A DNA stretch of 64,000 bases, taken from Gemmobacter lanyuensis (GTDB taxonomy: Bacteria > Pseudomonadota > Alphaproteobacteria > Rhodobacterales > Rhodobacteraceae). Every line of letters starts with the position of its first letter. The first letter of the stretch is position 1. The notes beneath the pieces are model-generated. The model worked only from the letters and a program-made list of their open reading frames with translations, was not told the origin of the DNA and searched no databases. Location of the stretch: contig NZ_BMYQ01000004.1 of assembly GCF_014652355.1 (NCBI RefSeq), positions 177,433-241,432 of the forward strand. The letters run 5' to 3'. Positions 1-8,721 of this stretch are shown piece after piece. The position numbers were made by a program, and so were the translations under genes.

Positions 1-33
1 CCCGCGGACAAATTCTTCCGCACCTGGGCCTGA
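1..33 (+). CDS. 3' end of an unidentified gene
   Basis: Frame 1 is open from the window edge to a TGA at 31-33 and would encode a C-terminus PADKFFRTWA. A strong hairpin with a T-rich tail follows 12 bases later, which is what one expects after a real gene on this strand. Too little is present to name it. Confidence 0.4.
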   Translation, partial: PADKFFRTWA

Positions 34-45
34 GGGCCGGAACAG

Positions 46-75
46 AAGGCCCGCCGCGGTGGCGGGCCTTTTCTT
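46..75 (+). terminator. Rho-independent terminator
   Basis: A perfect 10-bp stem (AAGGCCCGCC, 46-55, pairing with 61-70) with a 5-base loop is followed by TTCTT. It sits between the plus-strand gene end at 33 and the converging end of msrB at 75, and could serve both. Confidence 0.85.
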
Positions 76-515
76 TACAGCCGGTCGAGCCAGTCGCCAT
101 AGCCCTCGGCCTCCATCCGGTCGCGCGGGATGAAGCGCAGGCTGGCCGAGTTGATGCAGTAGCGCATCCCCCCCAGATCGCGCGGGCCGTCGTTGAAGAC
201 ATGGCCCAGATGGCTGTCGCCATGGGCTGACCGCACCTCGGTGCGGATCATGCCATGGGTGCTGTCATGCAGTTCGACGATATGGTCATCGGTGATCGGG
301 CGGGCAAAGGCGGGCCAGCCGCAGCCGCTGTTGTATTTGTCGGCCGAGGAAAACAGCGGCTCGCCCGAGACGATATCCACATAGATCCCCGGTTCGAAAT
401 GATGGTCATATTCGCCGGTGAAGGGGCGTTCGGTGCCGTTCTGCTGCGTCACGCGGTATTGTTCGGGGGTCAGCCGGGCAATGGCCTCGGCGCTTTTGGC
501 ATAGGGTCTGGTCAT
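75..515 (-). CDS. msrB: Peptide-methionine (R)-S-oxide reductase MsrB
   Basis: Reduces methionine-R-sulfoxide in oxidised proteins. The 146-residue product has the family signature SGCGWPAF, the [25 protein letters not shown] block, and the catalytic cysteine in [11 protein letters not shown]. The two CxxC zinc pairs of zinc-type MsrBs are absent, placing it in the non-zinc subgroup. The ATG at 515 is chosen because AAAGGAAT lies just upstream and homology starts here; the frame stays open to 608 but overlaps the upstream gene. It is the last gene of a minus-strand group with 587-964 and 972-1745. Confidence 0.93.
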   Translation of the reverse strand: MTRPYAKSAEAIARLTPEQYRVTQQNGTERPFTGEYDHHFEPGIYVDIVSGEPLFSSADKYNSGCGWPAFARPITDDHIVELHDSTHGMIRTEVRSAHGDSHLGHVFNDGPRDLGGMRYCINSASLRFIPRDRMEAEGYGDWLDRL

Positions 516-586
516 CGGGATTCCTTTCGCCGGTCGGGTCGCCGCTCTGGCCTCATAGATGGGGCAGGGGGGCAGCTTGTCCAGAC

Positions 587-964
587 TCAGGCGCTGGTTT
601 CCAGGCAATGACGGCGGAAGGCGCGCTTGAGCATGTCCAGCTCGGCCCGCAGCAGATCGACCTCGGCGCGCAGGTCATCTTCCATTGCGACGCCGGTGAT
701 GATGGTGAAATGGCCCAGCCGGTCCCCGGTTTCGGCATCGCGGAACAGGAAGGTTTGCACCCCTTCCGACAGCAGGCTGGCCGGGATTGGCAGGCGCACG
801 GCATAGCGGCCCGGCTGATCAGGCAGTTCCGACACGGTCAGACCGGGCATCTTCTGTTCCAGGTGCAGCACCTCAAGCTGCGGTTTGGTGGAACCGGGCG
901 TGGACAGGACCCCTTCCCAGACACCGGCCCGCACGCGGGTTTTCGTCAGCGTCACTTCGGCCAT
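587..964 (-). CDS. Hypothetical protein with C-terminal coiled coil
   Basis: A 125-residue soluble protein of unrecognised family. Its N-terminal 90 residues look like a compact beta-rich domain; the last 30 residues ([19 protein letters not shown]) have heptad spacing of leucines and suggest a short coiled coil for oligomerisation. A good ribosome binding site (GAGGGAA) precedes the ATG at 964. It starts 7 bases after the gene at 972-1745 and is followed after 71 bases by msrB, so the three are probably co-transcribed. No function can be assigned. Confidence 0.75.
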   Translation of the reverse strand: MAEVTLTKTRVRAGVWEGVLSTPGSTKPQLEVLHLEQKMPGLTVSELPDQPGRYAVRLPIPASLLSEGVQTFLFRDAETGDRLGHFTIITGVAMEDDLRAEVDLLRAELDMLKRAFRRHCLETSA

Positions 965-971
965 GGTTCCC

Positions 972-1745
972 TCACAAATCGGCGCGCGGGCGGCGCGACA
1001 GCGTCACATCCCGCAGGATGATCTGGTTCATTTCCGGGCCTTCGAAGATCAGATCGACCCAGAGCCTCTCGACCCGCTTTTCGTTCATTTTGGTATAGGC
1101 GAGGTCGAATTCCACCATCACCTCTTCCTCGGCCAGCGGCAGTTCGCGCACGATCTGTTCGACGTTCGGGCCGTGCTTGATGTTCAGCCGCGCAAAGATT
1201 TCCAGCGGCTTTTCCATCTCGACGATCACATCCAGCCGAACCAGGTGCCGCAGCTTGAGGCCCTGCACTGATTCGGGCGGCAGATCCACGACCAGCGACA
1301 GGAACGATCCGTCAAAGCGGAACACGTCCATCCGCAGGCCGAAGGGGGCCAGATCGGCCTCGCGCGTGTTGCGGATCTGGCGCACGGTCAGTTCCGACCG
1401 CCGGCAATCGTGATAAACCACCGATCCGTCGCAGATCGGCTGTTTCGACGGCACCGAGGAAAAGCCCGGCACAGGGATTTCACCGCGCCACAGCGGCGGG
1501 CGCCAGACCCAGTCCGACCCCATCGGGCGGCGCAGCGCGTTCGACCCGATGACCGGCAGGGCCAGACGGTGTTCCGCGATATGGATCACCTTGTCCAGCT
1601 GGCGGCGGGCTTCGCGTGCGCGCCCGCGCATCTCGCGCAGCCGGTCGAGCGTCAGCGTCTCCGCCATGGCGGCCCAGCGTTCCCACCGCGCCAGCGAACG
1701 GCGGTGGAGGACACGGTCCAGGAATGTGTCGATCTTGGTCCCCAT
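972..1745 (-). CDS. Conserved alphaproteobacterial protein (DUF6478-like)
   Basis: A 257-residue protein without signal peptide or membrane segments. It starts with a helical, arginine-rich segment (about residues 1-65) followed by a beta-rich domain containing SLVVDLPPESVQGL and a mix of acidic strands. The overall layout is that of the Rhodobacteraceae-restricted DUF6478 family, but this name is from memory and unverified. The frame stays open upstream to 2015, overlapping another gene, so the ATG at 1745 is preferred. First gene of the msrB group. Confidence 0.65.
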   Translation of the reverse strand: MGTKIDTFLDRVLHRRSLARWERWAAMAETLTLDRLREMRGRAREARRQLDKVIHIAEHRLALPVIGSNALRRPMGSDWVWRPPLWRGEIPVPGFSSVPSKQPICDGSVVYHDCRRSELTVRQIRNTREADLAPFGLRMDVFRFDGSFLSLVVDLPPESVQGLKLRHLVRLDVIVEMEKPLEIFARLNIKHGPNVEQIVRELPLAEEEVMVEFDLAYTKMNEKRVERLWVDLIFEGPEMNQIILRDVTLSRRPRADL

Positions 1746-1876
1746 AACCCTACTGACGGGCGCTTGCCCGCAACCTTTACCCCTCCGGCCGGATGTTTCT
1801 TTGCCGGAAACGATTCGTTTATTTATCCCTTTGGTTAATAACGTGATCCAATTTGTCAGGGCACCAGAAAAATTCG

Positions 1877-2467
1877 TCACCGATTGGCCAGACGCACCGC
1901 ATCGACATATTCGCCAATCAACGCGCGGCCGGCTTCGGCGGTCAACGGGCCGGATTGCAGGCCGGTTACAGTCAAGGTCACCAGCCGGTCGCCCACCGGC
2001 ATCAGTGCGCGCCATCCATCGACCTGCAGGGGGGCCTTGCCACGGGTGGGGCCGCGGTCGCTGAAGCGCAGCAACAGCGCGCCCTTGATGCCCGAGATCT
2101 GATGCACGGTCACATCGGCGGCACGGCCCCGGCGGCTCAGCGCCATGCGTCCTCGGTCTGATCGGAAGAAAGCCGCGATTTCGGCCCCGCCGCCTTCCAC
2201 GTCAATTCCCTGCGCCGATCCGGTCTGGCCCACCGTTGCCGTCAGAACGGCAGGGCTGCGGGCCGTTTCGCCCGCGCAGCGCCCGATCAGAAGTAACGCG
2301 CTGTCATCCTTTTCCAGCCGTGACCGGCTTTCGATGCAATAGCCTTGCGGCGCAGCCAGGGTGACAGCCCCGGCCAGAACCGGCTGCCGTGTGGCGAGTG
2401 TGGCGGGCGTCGTCGGGGCGACGCAGCCTGCCAAGACTGTCGAAAGTACCAGGAACCGCAACCGCAT
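1877..2467 (-). CDS. Putative lipoprotein
   Basis: 196 residues. The N-terminus MRLRFLVLSTVLAGC is a lipoprotein signal peptide with lipobox LAGC, so Cys15 would be acylated and the protein anchored in the outer or inner membrane. The rest is a periplasmic domain with repeated short beta segments (CIESRSRLEKDDSALLLIGRC has two cysteines that could pair). A GGGGAGAA site precedes the ATG at 2467. No family recognised. It is separated from the downstream gene by 131 bases. Confidence 0.75.
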   Translation of the reverse strand: MRLRFLVLSTVLAGCVAPTTPATLATRQPVLAGAVTLAAPQGYCIESRSRLEKDDSALLLIGRCAGETARSPAVLTATVGQTGSAQGIDVEGGGAEIAAFFRSDRGRMALSRRGRAADVTVHQISGIKGALLLRFSDRGPTRGKAPLQVDGWRALMPVGDRLVTLTVTGLQSGPLTAEAGRALIGEYVDAVRLANR

Positions 2468-2598
2468 GACTCGTTCTCCCCTATCCTTCGCCTCGGGATA
2501 GCGCTGCCCGGACCATCCGGCAACTGGCGCAAAGTGCAAAGGGCTTGGGTGGCGGGCCGAAGCGCGCTATCACCGTCGGGCGCATGAAAGGAATATCC

Positions 2599-3048
2599 AT
2601 GTCCGAGATCGAAGCCCTTGAGGCCGAGGCCGCCGCCCTTGTCCTGCCCGCCTTTTCCGAAGAAACAGCCCTGCGTCTTGGGCTGGATCTGGTCGAACTT
2701 GCGCGTGCCGACGGCCTGCCGGTGGTGATCAATGTCCGCACCGCCGACCGCACGCTCTTTCACGCGGCCCTGCCGGGGTCGAGCCCGGAAAACGACGCCT
2801 GGGCCCGGCGCAAGTCCAATGTGGCGCTGCATTTTCACGCGCCTTCGCTGCTTGTTGGCGCCCGGCTGCGCGCCAAGGAACGGACATTGGCCGATCAGGG
2901 CCTGCCTGCTACCGATTACGCAGCCCACGGCGGCGCGGTGCCGATCCGGGTGCAAGGCACCGGGGTCGTGGCGGTCGTGACCGTTTCGGGCCTGCCCCAG
3001 GTCGAGGATCACCGACTGGTGGTTCAGGCGCTGCGCCGCCTGCTCTGA
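2599..3048 (+). CDS. UPF0303 family (heme-degrading-domain-like) protein
   Basis: 149 residues matching the UPF0303/HbpS-like fold: an alternating alpha/beta domain with LPVVINVRTADRTLFHAALPG near the N-terminal third, ARRKSNVALHFHAPSL in the middle, and AAHGGAVPIRVQGTGVVAVVTVSGLPQVEDH near the end. Relatives bind heme or small ligands but the role is not established. GAAAGGA precedes the ATG at 2599; an in-frame ATG at 2584 is the alternative start. It is divergent from the lipoprotein gene at 1877-2467 (131 bases between starts). Confidence 0.85.
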   Translation: MSEIEALEAEAAALVLPAFSEETALRLGLDLVELARADGLPVVINVRTADRTLFHAALPGSSPENDAWARRKSNVALHFHAPSLLVGARLRAKERTLADQGLPATDYAAHGGAVPIRVQGTGVVAVVTVSGLPQVEDHRLVVQALRRLL

Positions 3049-3150
3049 CCCGTTTGCCGGGGTCCGACAGGCCCCGGCCCCTGTTCAGATTGCATTTCGC
3101 CCTTTTGCGTCTTATTTCGAGGGCCGACATCGCACAAAGGGCCATCCGGC

Positions 3151-4050
3151 ATGAACTGGATCTCGAACTACGTCCGTCCCAAGATCAACTCGCTCTTCTC
3201 GCGCCGGGAAGTGCCCGAGAACCTGTGGACGAAATGCCCCGAATGCGGGACGATGCTGTTTCACCGCGAACTGGCGGACAATCTGAATGTCTGCACGCAT
3301 TGCGACCATCACATGGCGATCACGCCGCGTGACCGGTTCAAGGCGATGTTCGATGGCGGCGTGTTCCTTGAGGTCAAGGTGCCCGAGCCGCTGGCCGACC
3401 CGCTGCATTTCCGCGACCAGAAGAAATACCCTGACCGCATGAAGGCTGCGCAAAAGTCGACCGGCGAAAAGGATGCCATGCTGGTGGCCGAGGGCGAGGT
3501 GATGCGTACCCCCATCGTCGCCATCGCGCAGGACTTTGCCTTCATGGGCGGGTCGATGGGCATGTATGTCGGCAATGCCATCATCGCGGCGGCGGAACGG
3601 GCGGTCAAACTGAAACGCCCGCTGGTGCTGTTCTCGGCCGCGGGCGGGGCGCGGATGCAGGAAGGCATCCTCAGCCTGATGCAGATGCCGCGGTCCACCG
3701 TGGCGGTGCAGATGCTCAAGGAAGCGGGTCTGCCCTATATCGTCGTGCTGACCCATCCGACGACCGGGGGGGTGACCGCCTCCTACGCGATGCTGGGCGA
3801 TGTGCAGATCGCCGAACCCAATGCCCTGATCTGCTTTGCCGGCCCGCGCGTGATCGAACAGACCATCCGCGAAAAGCTGCCCGAAGGGTTCCAGCGCGCG
3901 GAATACCTGCTGGATCACGGGATGCTGGACCGCGTCACCCACCGCAAGAACCTGCGGGAAGAGCTGGTGACCATCATCCGCATGCTGACCCGGCAATCGC
4001 CCGCAGTGCATGGCGACCTGCCTGCCACGGCCGAAGCGCCCAAGGCCTGA
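3151..4050 (+). CDS. accD: Acetyl-CoA carboxylase carboxyltransferase subunit beta
   Basis: Transfers the carboxyl group from biotin to acetyl-CoA, the committed step of fatty acid synthesis, as the beta half of the AccAD carboxyltransferase. 299 residues, normal length. The N-terminal zinc ribbon is intact (CPEC...CTHC, about residues 29-51) and the crotonase-like core includes the [15 protein letters not shown] block and [14 protein letters not shown]. folC follows 90 bases later on the same strand, an accD-folC order common in proteobacteria. Confidence 0.97.
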   Translation: MNWISNYVRPKINSLFSRREVPENLWTKCPECGTMLFHRELADNLNVCTHCDHHMAITPRDRFKAMFDGGVFLEVKVPEPLADPLHFRDQKKYPDRMKAAQKSTGEKDAMLVAEGEVMRTPIVAIAQDFAFMGGSMGMYVGNAIIAAAERAVKLKRPLVLFSAAGGARMQEGILSLMQMPRSTVAVQMLKEAGLPYIVVLTHPTTGGVTASYAMLGDVQIAEPNALICFAGPRVIEQTIREKLPEGFQRAEYLLDHGMLDRVTHRKNLREELVTIIRMLTRQSPAVHGDLPATAEAPKA

Positions 4051-4140
4051 CGCCCGTTTTCGCGCGGCGGTCGCTTCCGGGCGACCGCCTTACCGCCCCT
4101 TGGGGCTATCCTCGCCCCAATCTGCCCGCTGCGAGGCCCC

Positions 4141-5418
4141 ATGACCGATACGACCCGTTCCGACGCCATCCTTGCCCGGATGATGGAATTCCACCCCAAG
4201 ATCATCGACCTGACGCTGGACCGCGTGCATCGCATGCTGGCAGCACTGGATCACCCTGAACGGAACGTGCCGCCGGTGATCCACATCGCCGGAACCAATG
4301 GCAAGGGCAGCACCCAGGCAATGATCCGCGCGGGCCTTGAGGCGATGGGGAAACGTGTCCACGCCTATACATCGCCGCATCTGGCTTGGTTCCATGAACG
4401 CATCCGGCTGGCAGGTGAACTGATCACCGAAGACGCACTTGCAACGCTGCTTGATGAATGCGTGACTGCGAATGGCGGCGAAGAGATCACCTTCTTTGAA
4501 ATCACCACCTGCGCGGCCTTTCTGGCCTTTGCGCGCACGCCTGCCGATTACACCCTGCTTGAGGTGGGTCTGGGCGGGCGGCTGGATGCCACCAATGTGA
4601 TTGATCATCCGGTGCTGACGGTGATTACCCCTGTCTCGATCGACCACCAGCAATATCTGGGCGAAACCCTGCCCGAAATCGCCGGCGAAAAGGCCGGGAT
4701 CATCAAGCGCCACGTGCCCTGCGTGGTCGGCCCGCAGATGGAGGATGGCCTCGCCGTGATCGAGGCCCGCGCCGAACGCCTGGGCGCCCCGGTTCTCGCC
4801 TATGGCCAGCATTGGCATGTCACGACTGAACGCGGCCGGTTGATCTATCAGGATGAACGCGGCCTCTTGGACCTGCCGCTGCCCAATCTCCCCGGCCCCC
4901 ACCAGATCCAGAACGCAGGCGCCGCCCTGGCTGTCCTGCGCCATCTCGGCGCTGATGAGGCCGCTTGCGAAGCGGCCGTGACCCGTGCCTTCTGGCCCGC
5001 CCGGATGCAGCGCCTGAAGACCGGTCCGCTGGTCGAGGCCGCGCCGGGGGTGGAGCTATGGCTCGACGGTGGCCACAACCCCGCCGGGGGTGAGGCGATT
5101 GCCGCCACGCTGGCCGCGATGCCCCAACGCCCGACACACGCGATCTGCGGGATGCTGAACACCAAGGACATCGGCGGCTATCTCCGCCCTCTGACGTCCT
5201 GCCTGAACAGCCTTCACGCCGTCTCGATCCCAGGGGAAAAGAACACCCTTCCCGCCGAAGTGACGGCCGAGGCTGCCACCGCCGCTGGTATCCCCGCCCA
5301 TATTGCCGAGAACGTGGCTTCGGCCCTGCAGGCCATCGCCGCCCAAGACCCGCAGGCGCGGGTGCTGATCTGCGGCTCGCTCTATCTCGCCGGGACGATC
5401 CTGCGCGAAAACGGCTGA
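4141..5418 (+). CDS. folC: Bifunctional dihydrofolate / folylpolyglutamate synthase
   Basis: Adds glutamate to dihydropteroate and to folates, in the cytoplasm. 425 residues, usual length. The Mur-ligase-type P-loop AGTNGKGST is at about residue 52, followed by YTSPHL and the conserved LLEVGLGGRLDATNV block; the C-terminal domain has LDGGHNPAG. Downstream of accD and probably in the same transcription unit. The DNA after the stop contains hairpins and an inverted repeat that separate it from the convergent rppH. Confidence 0.96.
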   Translation: MTDTTRSDAILARMMEFHPKIIDLTLDRVHRMLAALDHPERNVPPVIHIAGTNGKGSTQAMIRAGLEAMGKRVHAYTSPHLAWFHERIRLAGELITEDALATLLDECVTANGGEEITFFEITTCAAFLAFARTPADYTLLEVGLGGRLDATNVIDHPVLTVITPVSIDHQQYLGETLPEIAGEKAGIIKRHVPCVVGPQMEDGLAVIEARAERLGAPVLAYGQHWHVTTERGRLIYQDERGLLDLPLPNLPGPHQIQNAGAALAVLRHLGADEAACEAAVTRAFWPARMQRLKTGPLVEAAPGVELWLDGGHNPAGGEAIAATLAAMPQRPTHAICGMLNTKDIGGYLRPLTSCLNSLHAVSIPGEKNTLPAEVTAEAATAAGIPAHIAENVASALQAIAAQDPQARVLICGSLYLAGTILRENG

Positions 5419-5431
5419 ACAAAAGGAAAGT

Positions 5432-5450
5432 GAGGGGGCGTTGCCCCCTC
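5432..5450 (+). terminator. Hairpin after folC
   Basis: A perfect 8-bp stem (GAGGGGGC, 5432-5439, with 5443-5450) with a 3-base loop lies 13 bases after the folC stop. There is no T-tract, so it may act as a 3' stabiliser or weak terminator together with the inverted repeat that follows. Confidence 0.5.
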
Positions 5451-5472
5451 GCGCCTTCGGCGCTCACCCCCA

Positions 5473-5526
5473 GGATATTTTTTCCAAGATGAAAAGGGTC
5501 CGGGTTTCATCTTGGTCCAAATATCC
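5473..5526. repeat. Inverted pair of an intergenic repeat
   Basis: Two 22-base copies, GGATATTTTTTCCAAGATGAAA at 5473-5494 and its reverse complement version at 5505-5526, match at 19 of 22 positions and face each other across 10 bases. A third copy lies at 29921-29947. They occur only between genes. Here the pair would form a long hairpin between the convergent folC and rppH genes and may serve as a bidirectional terminator. The surrounding 5419-5618 holds no gene. Confidence 0.7.
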
Positions 5527-5618
5527 CCGCCGGAGGCAACGGAGACCAGCGGCCAGAGGCCGCGCAGGCGACCCAAATGCAATGCGCGGCCAAGGGCCGC
5601 GCGCCGCCGGGTTCGGGA

Positions 5619-6101
5619 TCAGGCCAGATGGGGCCGGAAGGCCGCAACGACCTGTTCGTAGACTGCGCGTTTGAAGGGCACGATCGAGGCGACCATGTCA
5701 TCTGCGCGGGTCCATTGCCAGCGGTCGAATTCCGGGTGGTCGGTTTCGATGTTGATCTGGTCATCCCGGCCCAGATAGCGGAACAGGAACCATTTCTGCT
5801 TTTGCCCGCGGTATTTGCCGTCCCAGACCCGGCCCAGCAGTTCTGGTGGCAGGTCGTAGGTCACCCAGTCTTCGGTCTTTGCGACGAATTCTACGAGATC
5901 CTCGGTCACGCCGGTTTCTTCCCACAGCTCGCGCAGCGCGGCGACACGCGGCTTTTCGCCCGCGTCGATCCCGCCCTGGGGCATTTGCCAAGCGGGCGTG
6001 CTGCTGTCCTTGCGGTTGCCGCAGAAGATCAGCCCCTGCGGATTGATGAGCGTGACGCCCACGCAGGGGCGATAGGGCAGGTCGGTTGCGGTCTGGGTCA
6101 T
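5619..6101 (-). CDS. rppH: RNA pyrophosphohydrolase (Nudix)
   Basis: Removes pyrophosphate from the 5' end of mRNAs and so triggers decay. 160 residues, the usual length. [21 protein letters not shown] near the N-terminus and the Nudix box ([23 protein letters not shown], about residues 41-63) are complete, with the metal-binding REL-WEE residues present. It ends the minus-strand run gpmI, envC-like, ctpA, rppH; 40 bases containing a hairpin separate it from ctpA. Confidence 0.93.
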   Translation of the reverse strand: MTQTATDLPYRPCVGVTLINPQGLIFCGNRKDSSTPAWQMPQGGIDAGEKPRVAALRELWEETGVTEDLVEFVAKTEDWVTYDLPPELLGRVWDGKYRGQKQKWFLFRYLGRDDQINIETDHPEFDRWQWTRADDMVASIVPFKRAVYEQVVAAFRPHLA

Positions 6102-6109
6102 CTGATATC

Positions 6110-6129
6110 GGGGCCGGTCACCCGGCCCC
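6110..6129 (-). terminator. Hairpin between ctpA and rppH
   Basis: GGGGCCGG (6110-6117) pairs with CCGGCCCC (6122-6129) around a 4-base loop, just after the ctpA stop and before the rppH start. There is no T-tract. It could reduce read-through into rppH or protect the ctpA message. Confidence 0.35.
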
Positions 6130-6141
6130 CCTTCCTTGCGA

Positions 6142-7494
6142 TCAGTTTTCAGCCTTGACGGTAATGGCGGCGGCCCCTTTCAGGATGTCGACGGCATAGG
6201 CGAGCTGATAGTCCTCGTCGCGCAGTTTGGCGGCTTCGGCGGCCTTGGCCTGCTCTTCCTGATACTGGCGCTTTTCGTCCTCCGTCATGCTGTCATTGGA
6301 CAGCACGCCGCGCAGATCTGCCTCGCCCTTGGCCTTGGCCGCGGCTTCGGCGGCGGCGGCCTCGGTTCCGGTTTCGCCTTCTTTGGCGATCGGCTGGTTC
6401 ACCACCACATCCGGCGAGATGCCGAGCGACTGGATCGACCGGCCCGAGGGCGTGTAGTAGCGCGCCGTGGTCAGGCGCATCGCGCCATCGCCACGCAGCG
6501 GGATGACCGACTGGACAGAGCCTTTGCCGAAGCTCTTGGTGCCGACCACGATGGCCCGGCGGTGATCCTGCAGCGCGCCCGAGACGATTTCCGAGGCCGA
6601 GGCCGACCCGCTGTTGATCAGCACCACCATCGGCTTGCCATCGATCAGGTCGCCTTTGTTGGCGTTGAAGCGTTCGCCATCCTGCGGGTTGCGGCCGCGC
6701 GTCGAGACGATCTCGCCCTTGTCGAGAAAGGCGTCTGACACCTCGATCGCCTGGGTCAGCAGTCCGCCGGGGTTGTTGCGGAGGTCGAGGACCAAGCCGT
6801 TCACATTCTCCATCCCGCCGAGGCTTTCGACCGCCTTTTTCAGCTCTTCCTGCAGGCCCGGGAAGGTCTGGTCGTTGAAGGTGGTCAGGCGGATCACCAC
6901 GGTATTGCCGACGACGCGGCCTTTGGCGGCGGTCAGCTTGATCGTGTCGCGGATGATCGAGACATCGAACGGGTCTTCCGTCCCTTCGCGCACCACGGTC
7001 ACGACGATTTCGGACCCGACCTCGCCGCGCATCTTGTCGACGGCTTCGTCCAGCGTCAGGCCCAGCACGCTTTCGCCATCGACATGGGTGATGAAGTCGC
7101 CGGCCTGGATCCCGGCCTTGGCGGCAGGGGTGTCATCCATCGGGGTCACGACTTTGACAAAGCCGTTTTCCTGCGTCACCTCGATGCCCAGCCCGCCGAA
7201 TTCGCCGCGGGTTTGCACCTGCATGTCGCTGAAGTCATCGGCGGCCATATAGCTCGAATGTGGGTCAAGCGAGGTCAGCATGCCGTTGATGGCCGCTTCC
7301 ATCAGCTTCTTGCTATCCACCTCTTCGACATACTGGGCGCGGATGCGTTCGAAGATGTCGCCGAACAGATCGAGCTGTTCATAGACCGAACCCCCTTTGT
7401 CGGCCTCTTGTGCGATGAGAGGGCCAGCAAGCTGCGTCGTCAGCAGCACCCCCGCCACCGTCCCGCCAAGCGCGGCCATCATGTATTTCTTCAT
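6142..7494 (-). CDS. ctpA: Carboxyl-terminal processing protease (S41 family)
   Basis: Periplasmic serine protease that trims or degrades cell-envelope proteins. 450 residues: signal anchor at residues 1-28 ([21 protein letters not shown]), a PDZ domain at about 90-165 ([19 protein letters not shown]...), and the S41 core with catalytic Ser in [10 protein letters not shown] and Lys in SFGKGSVQS. An alanine- and charge-rich tail (about 385-440) is typical of alphaproteobacterial members. GAGGAAGAGGA precedes the ATG at 7494. It starts 19 bases after the envC-like gene, a partnership seen widely and consistent with control of peptidoglycan hydrolysis. Confidence 0.93.
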   Translation of the reverse strand: MKKYMMAALGGTVAGVLLTTQLAGPLIAQEADKGGSVYEQLDLFGDIFERIRAQYVEEVDSKKLMEAAINGMLTSLDPHSSYMAADDFSDMQVQTRGEFGGLGIEVTQENGFVKVVTPMDDTPAAKAGIQAGDFITHVDGESVLGLTLDEAVDKMRGEVGSEIVVTVVREGTEDPFDVSIIRDTIKLTAAKGRVVGNTVVIRLTTFNDQTFPGLQEELKKAVESLGGMENVNGLVLDLRNNPGGLLTQAIEVSDAFLDKGEIVSTRGRNPQDGERFNANKGDLIDGKPMVVLINSGSASASEIVSGALQDHRRAIVVGTKSFGKGSVQSVIPLRGDGAMRLTTARYYTPSGRSIQSLGISPDVVVNQPIAKEGETGTEAAAAEAAAKAKGEADLRGVLSNDSMTEDEKRQYQEEQAKAAEAAKLRDEDYQLAYAVDILKGAAAITVKAEN

Positions 7495-7513
7495 CGCCTG
7501 CCCATCCTCTTCC

Positions 7514-8716
7514 TCAAGGCACCTGCTGCGCGCCGGCCAGGGGCGCAGTTGCCGCAAACCATGGCATGGGATCAACCGGTTCGCCCCCTTGCCGCAGCTC
7601 TACATACAGTGTTTCGGTGTCGCGTGCGCCACCGCCGTCTTGCGCCGAGACGAGGAATTCCTCCATGCCCGGTTCACCGCCTCCCATCAGGCCCAGCGGT
7701 GCGCCTTCGGCCACCACTTCGCCCACCTCGCCATAGACCGTTTCCATCCCGGCGAGAATGAGAAGGTAGCCCGCCCCCGGTTCGAGGATGATCACGTTTC
7801 CGAAATCCAGCAAGGGGCCGCGATAGCGGATGGTGCCCGACCAGGGCGACGTCACGAGCGATTTCTTGCGCGCCGCCAGCACCATGCCGGGGCGCCGCAC
7901 GCCCGCGCCGTCGGCCTCATCAGGGCGGCGCAGGATGGTGCCCAGGACGGGCAGGGGCAGCTGACCATGGGCAAAGCCGAAATCCTTGATATCGGCGCTT
8001 TCGATTTCGTTCAGTGCAAGGCCCGCGGCAAAGGCATCCAGCGTGTCTGCGCTTTCCAGCAGGCCCTTCAATACCTCGGGGTCTTCGGTAAAGCGTTTGG
8101 GCAGGTCGGTGCGGTCGGAAATGGCCTTGGACAGGGCCGTCCGCGCCTCTTGTGCCACGCGCAGGCCCTGGGCCAGCGTCTTGCCCGCCGCAGTCTGCAG
8201 GGCGCGCAGGTCGCGCACCTCTTGCAGCTGTTTGCGAAGCAGTTCAGCCTCGGCCTGCAGGGCGGGGGTGACATCGGCGATCATCATCCCCGACCGCGCC
8301 GTGCCCAGCGGCCCCGAGGGGTGGAGCAGCAGAAGGGGGGCAGGGTCCGCCTCCATCCGGCTCAGCACGCCGACCAGCTGGGCCACGCGGTCGCGCTTGG
8401 CCTCGAACTGCAAAAGCAGCGTCGCCTCGCGGATCGAAGCCTGACGCAGGCTTTCGCGCAGGGCGGTCAGGCCTTCTTCATAGGCGGTGATGGTCTGGGT
8501 CAGGGCCTGAACGCGGTCGCGCGCCTCGCGCGCCTTGTCCAGCGCCTCGACCGCGGTTTGCAGATTGCCGGCGGCGCGCTGCGCTTGGGCGGCCACGGTC
8601 TGGGCGCCCTCTGCGACCGGGGCGGGGGCGGTGTCCTGCGCATGCAGCACCGCGCCGGAGGCGCCCAGTGCGACCAGCAAAGACAGCAGGGCGGGAAGGC
8701 CGTTCAGCCGCATCAT
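7514..8716 (-). CDS. envC: EnvC-like murein hydrolase activator (degenerate LytM)
   Basis: Periplasmic protein expected to activate cell-division amidases. About 400 residues: signal peptide (MMRLNGLPALLSLLVALGASGAVLHAQ), long coiled coil (about 40-235), and a C-terminal LytM/M23 fold (about 275-395). The metallopeptidase ligands are missing: the usual HLHFE(V/L)R motif reads TLYVELRQGGEPVDP and the upstream His/Asp ligands are replaced (GVRRPGMVLAARKKSLV). This loss matches the non-catalytic EnvC activator class. Start at 8716 (or the adjacent ATG at 8713), five bases after the gpmI stop, so the genes are coupled. Confidence 0.88.
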   Translation of the reverse strand: MMRLNGLPALLSLLVALGASGAVLHAQDTAPAPVAEGAQTVAAQAQRAAGNLQTAVEALDKAREARDRVQALTQTITAYEEGLTALRESLRQASIREATLLLQFEAKRDRVAQLVGVLSRMEADPAPLLLLHPSGPLGTARSGMMIADVTPALQAEAELLRKQLQEVRDLRALQTAAGKTLAQGLRVAQEARTALSKAISDRTDLPKRFTEDPEVLKGLLESADTLDAFAAGLALNEIESADIKDFGFAHGQLPLPVLGTILRRPDEADGAGVRRPGMVLAARKKSLVTSPWSGTIRYRGPLLDFGNVIILEPGAGYLLILAGMETVYGEVGEVVAEGAPLGLMGGGEPGMEEFLVSAQDGGGARDTETLYVELRQGGEPVDPMPWFAATAPLAGAQQVP

Positions 8717-8721
8717 CCGGC

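Noticed and set aside
7514..8716. Active M23 metallopeptidase
   Set aside because: The zinc-binding His and Asp residues of the LytM domain are replaced, so only an activator role is supported.
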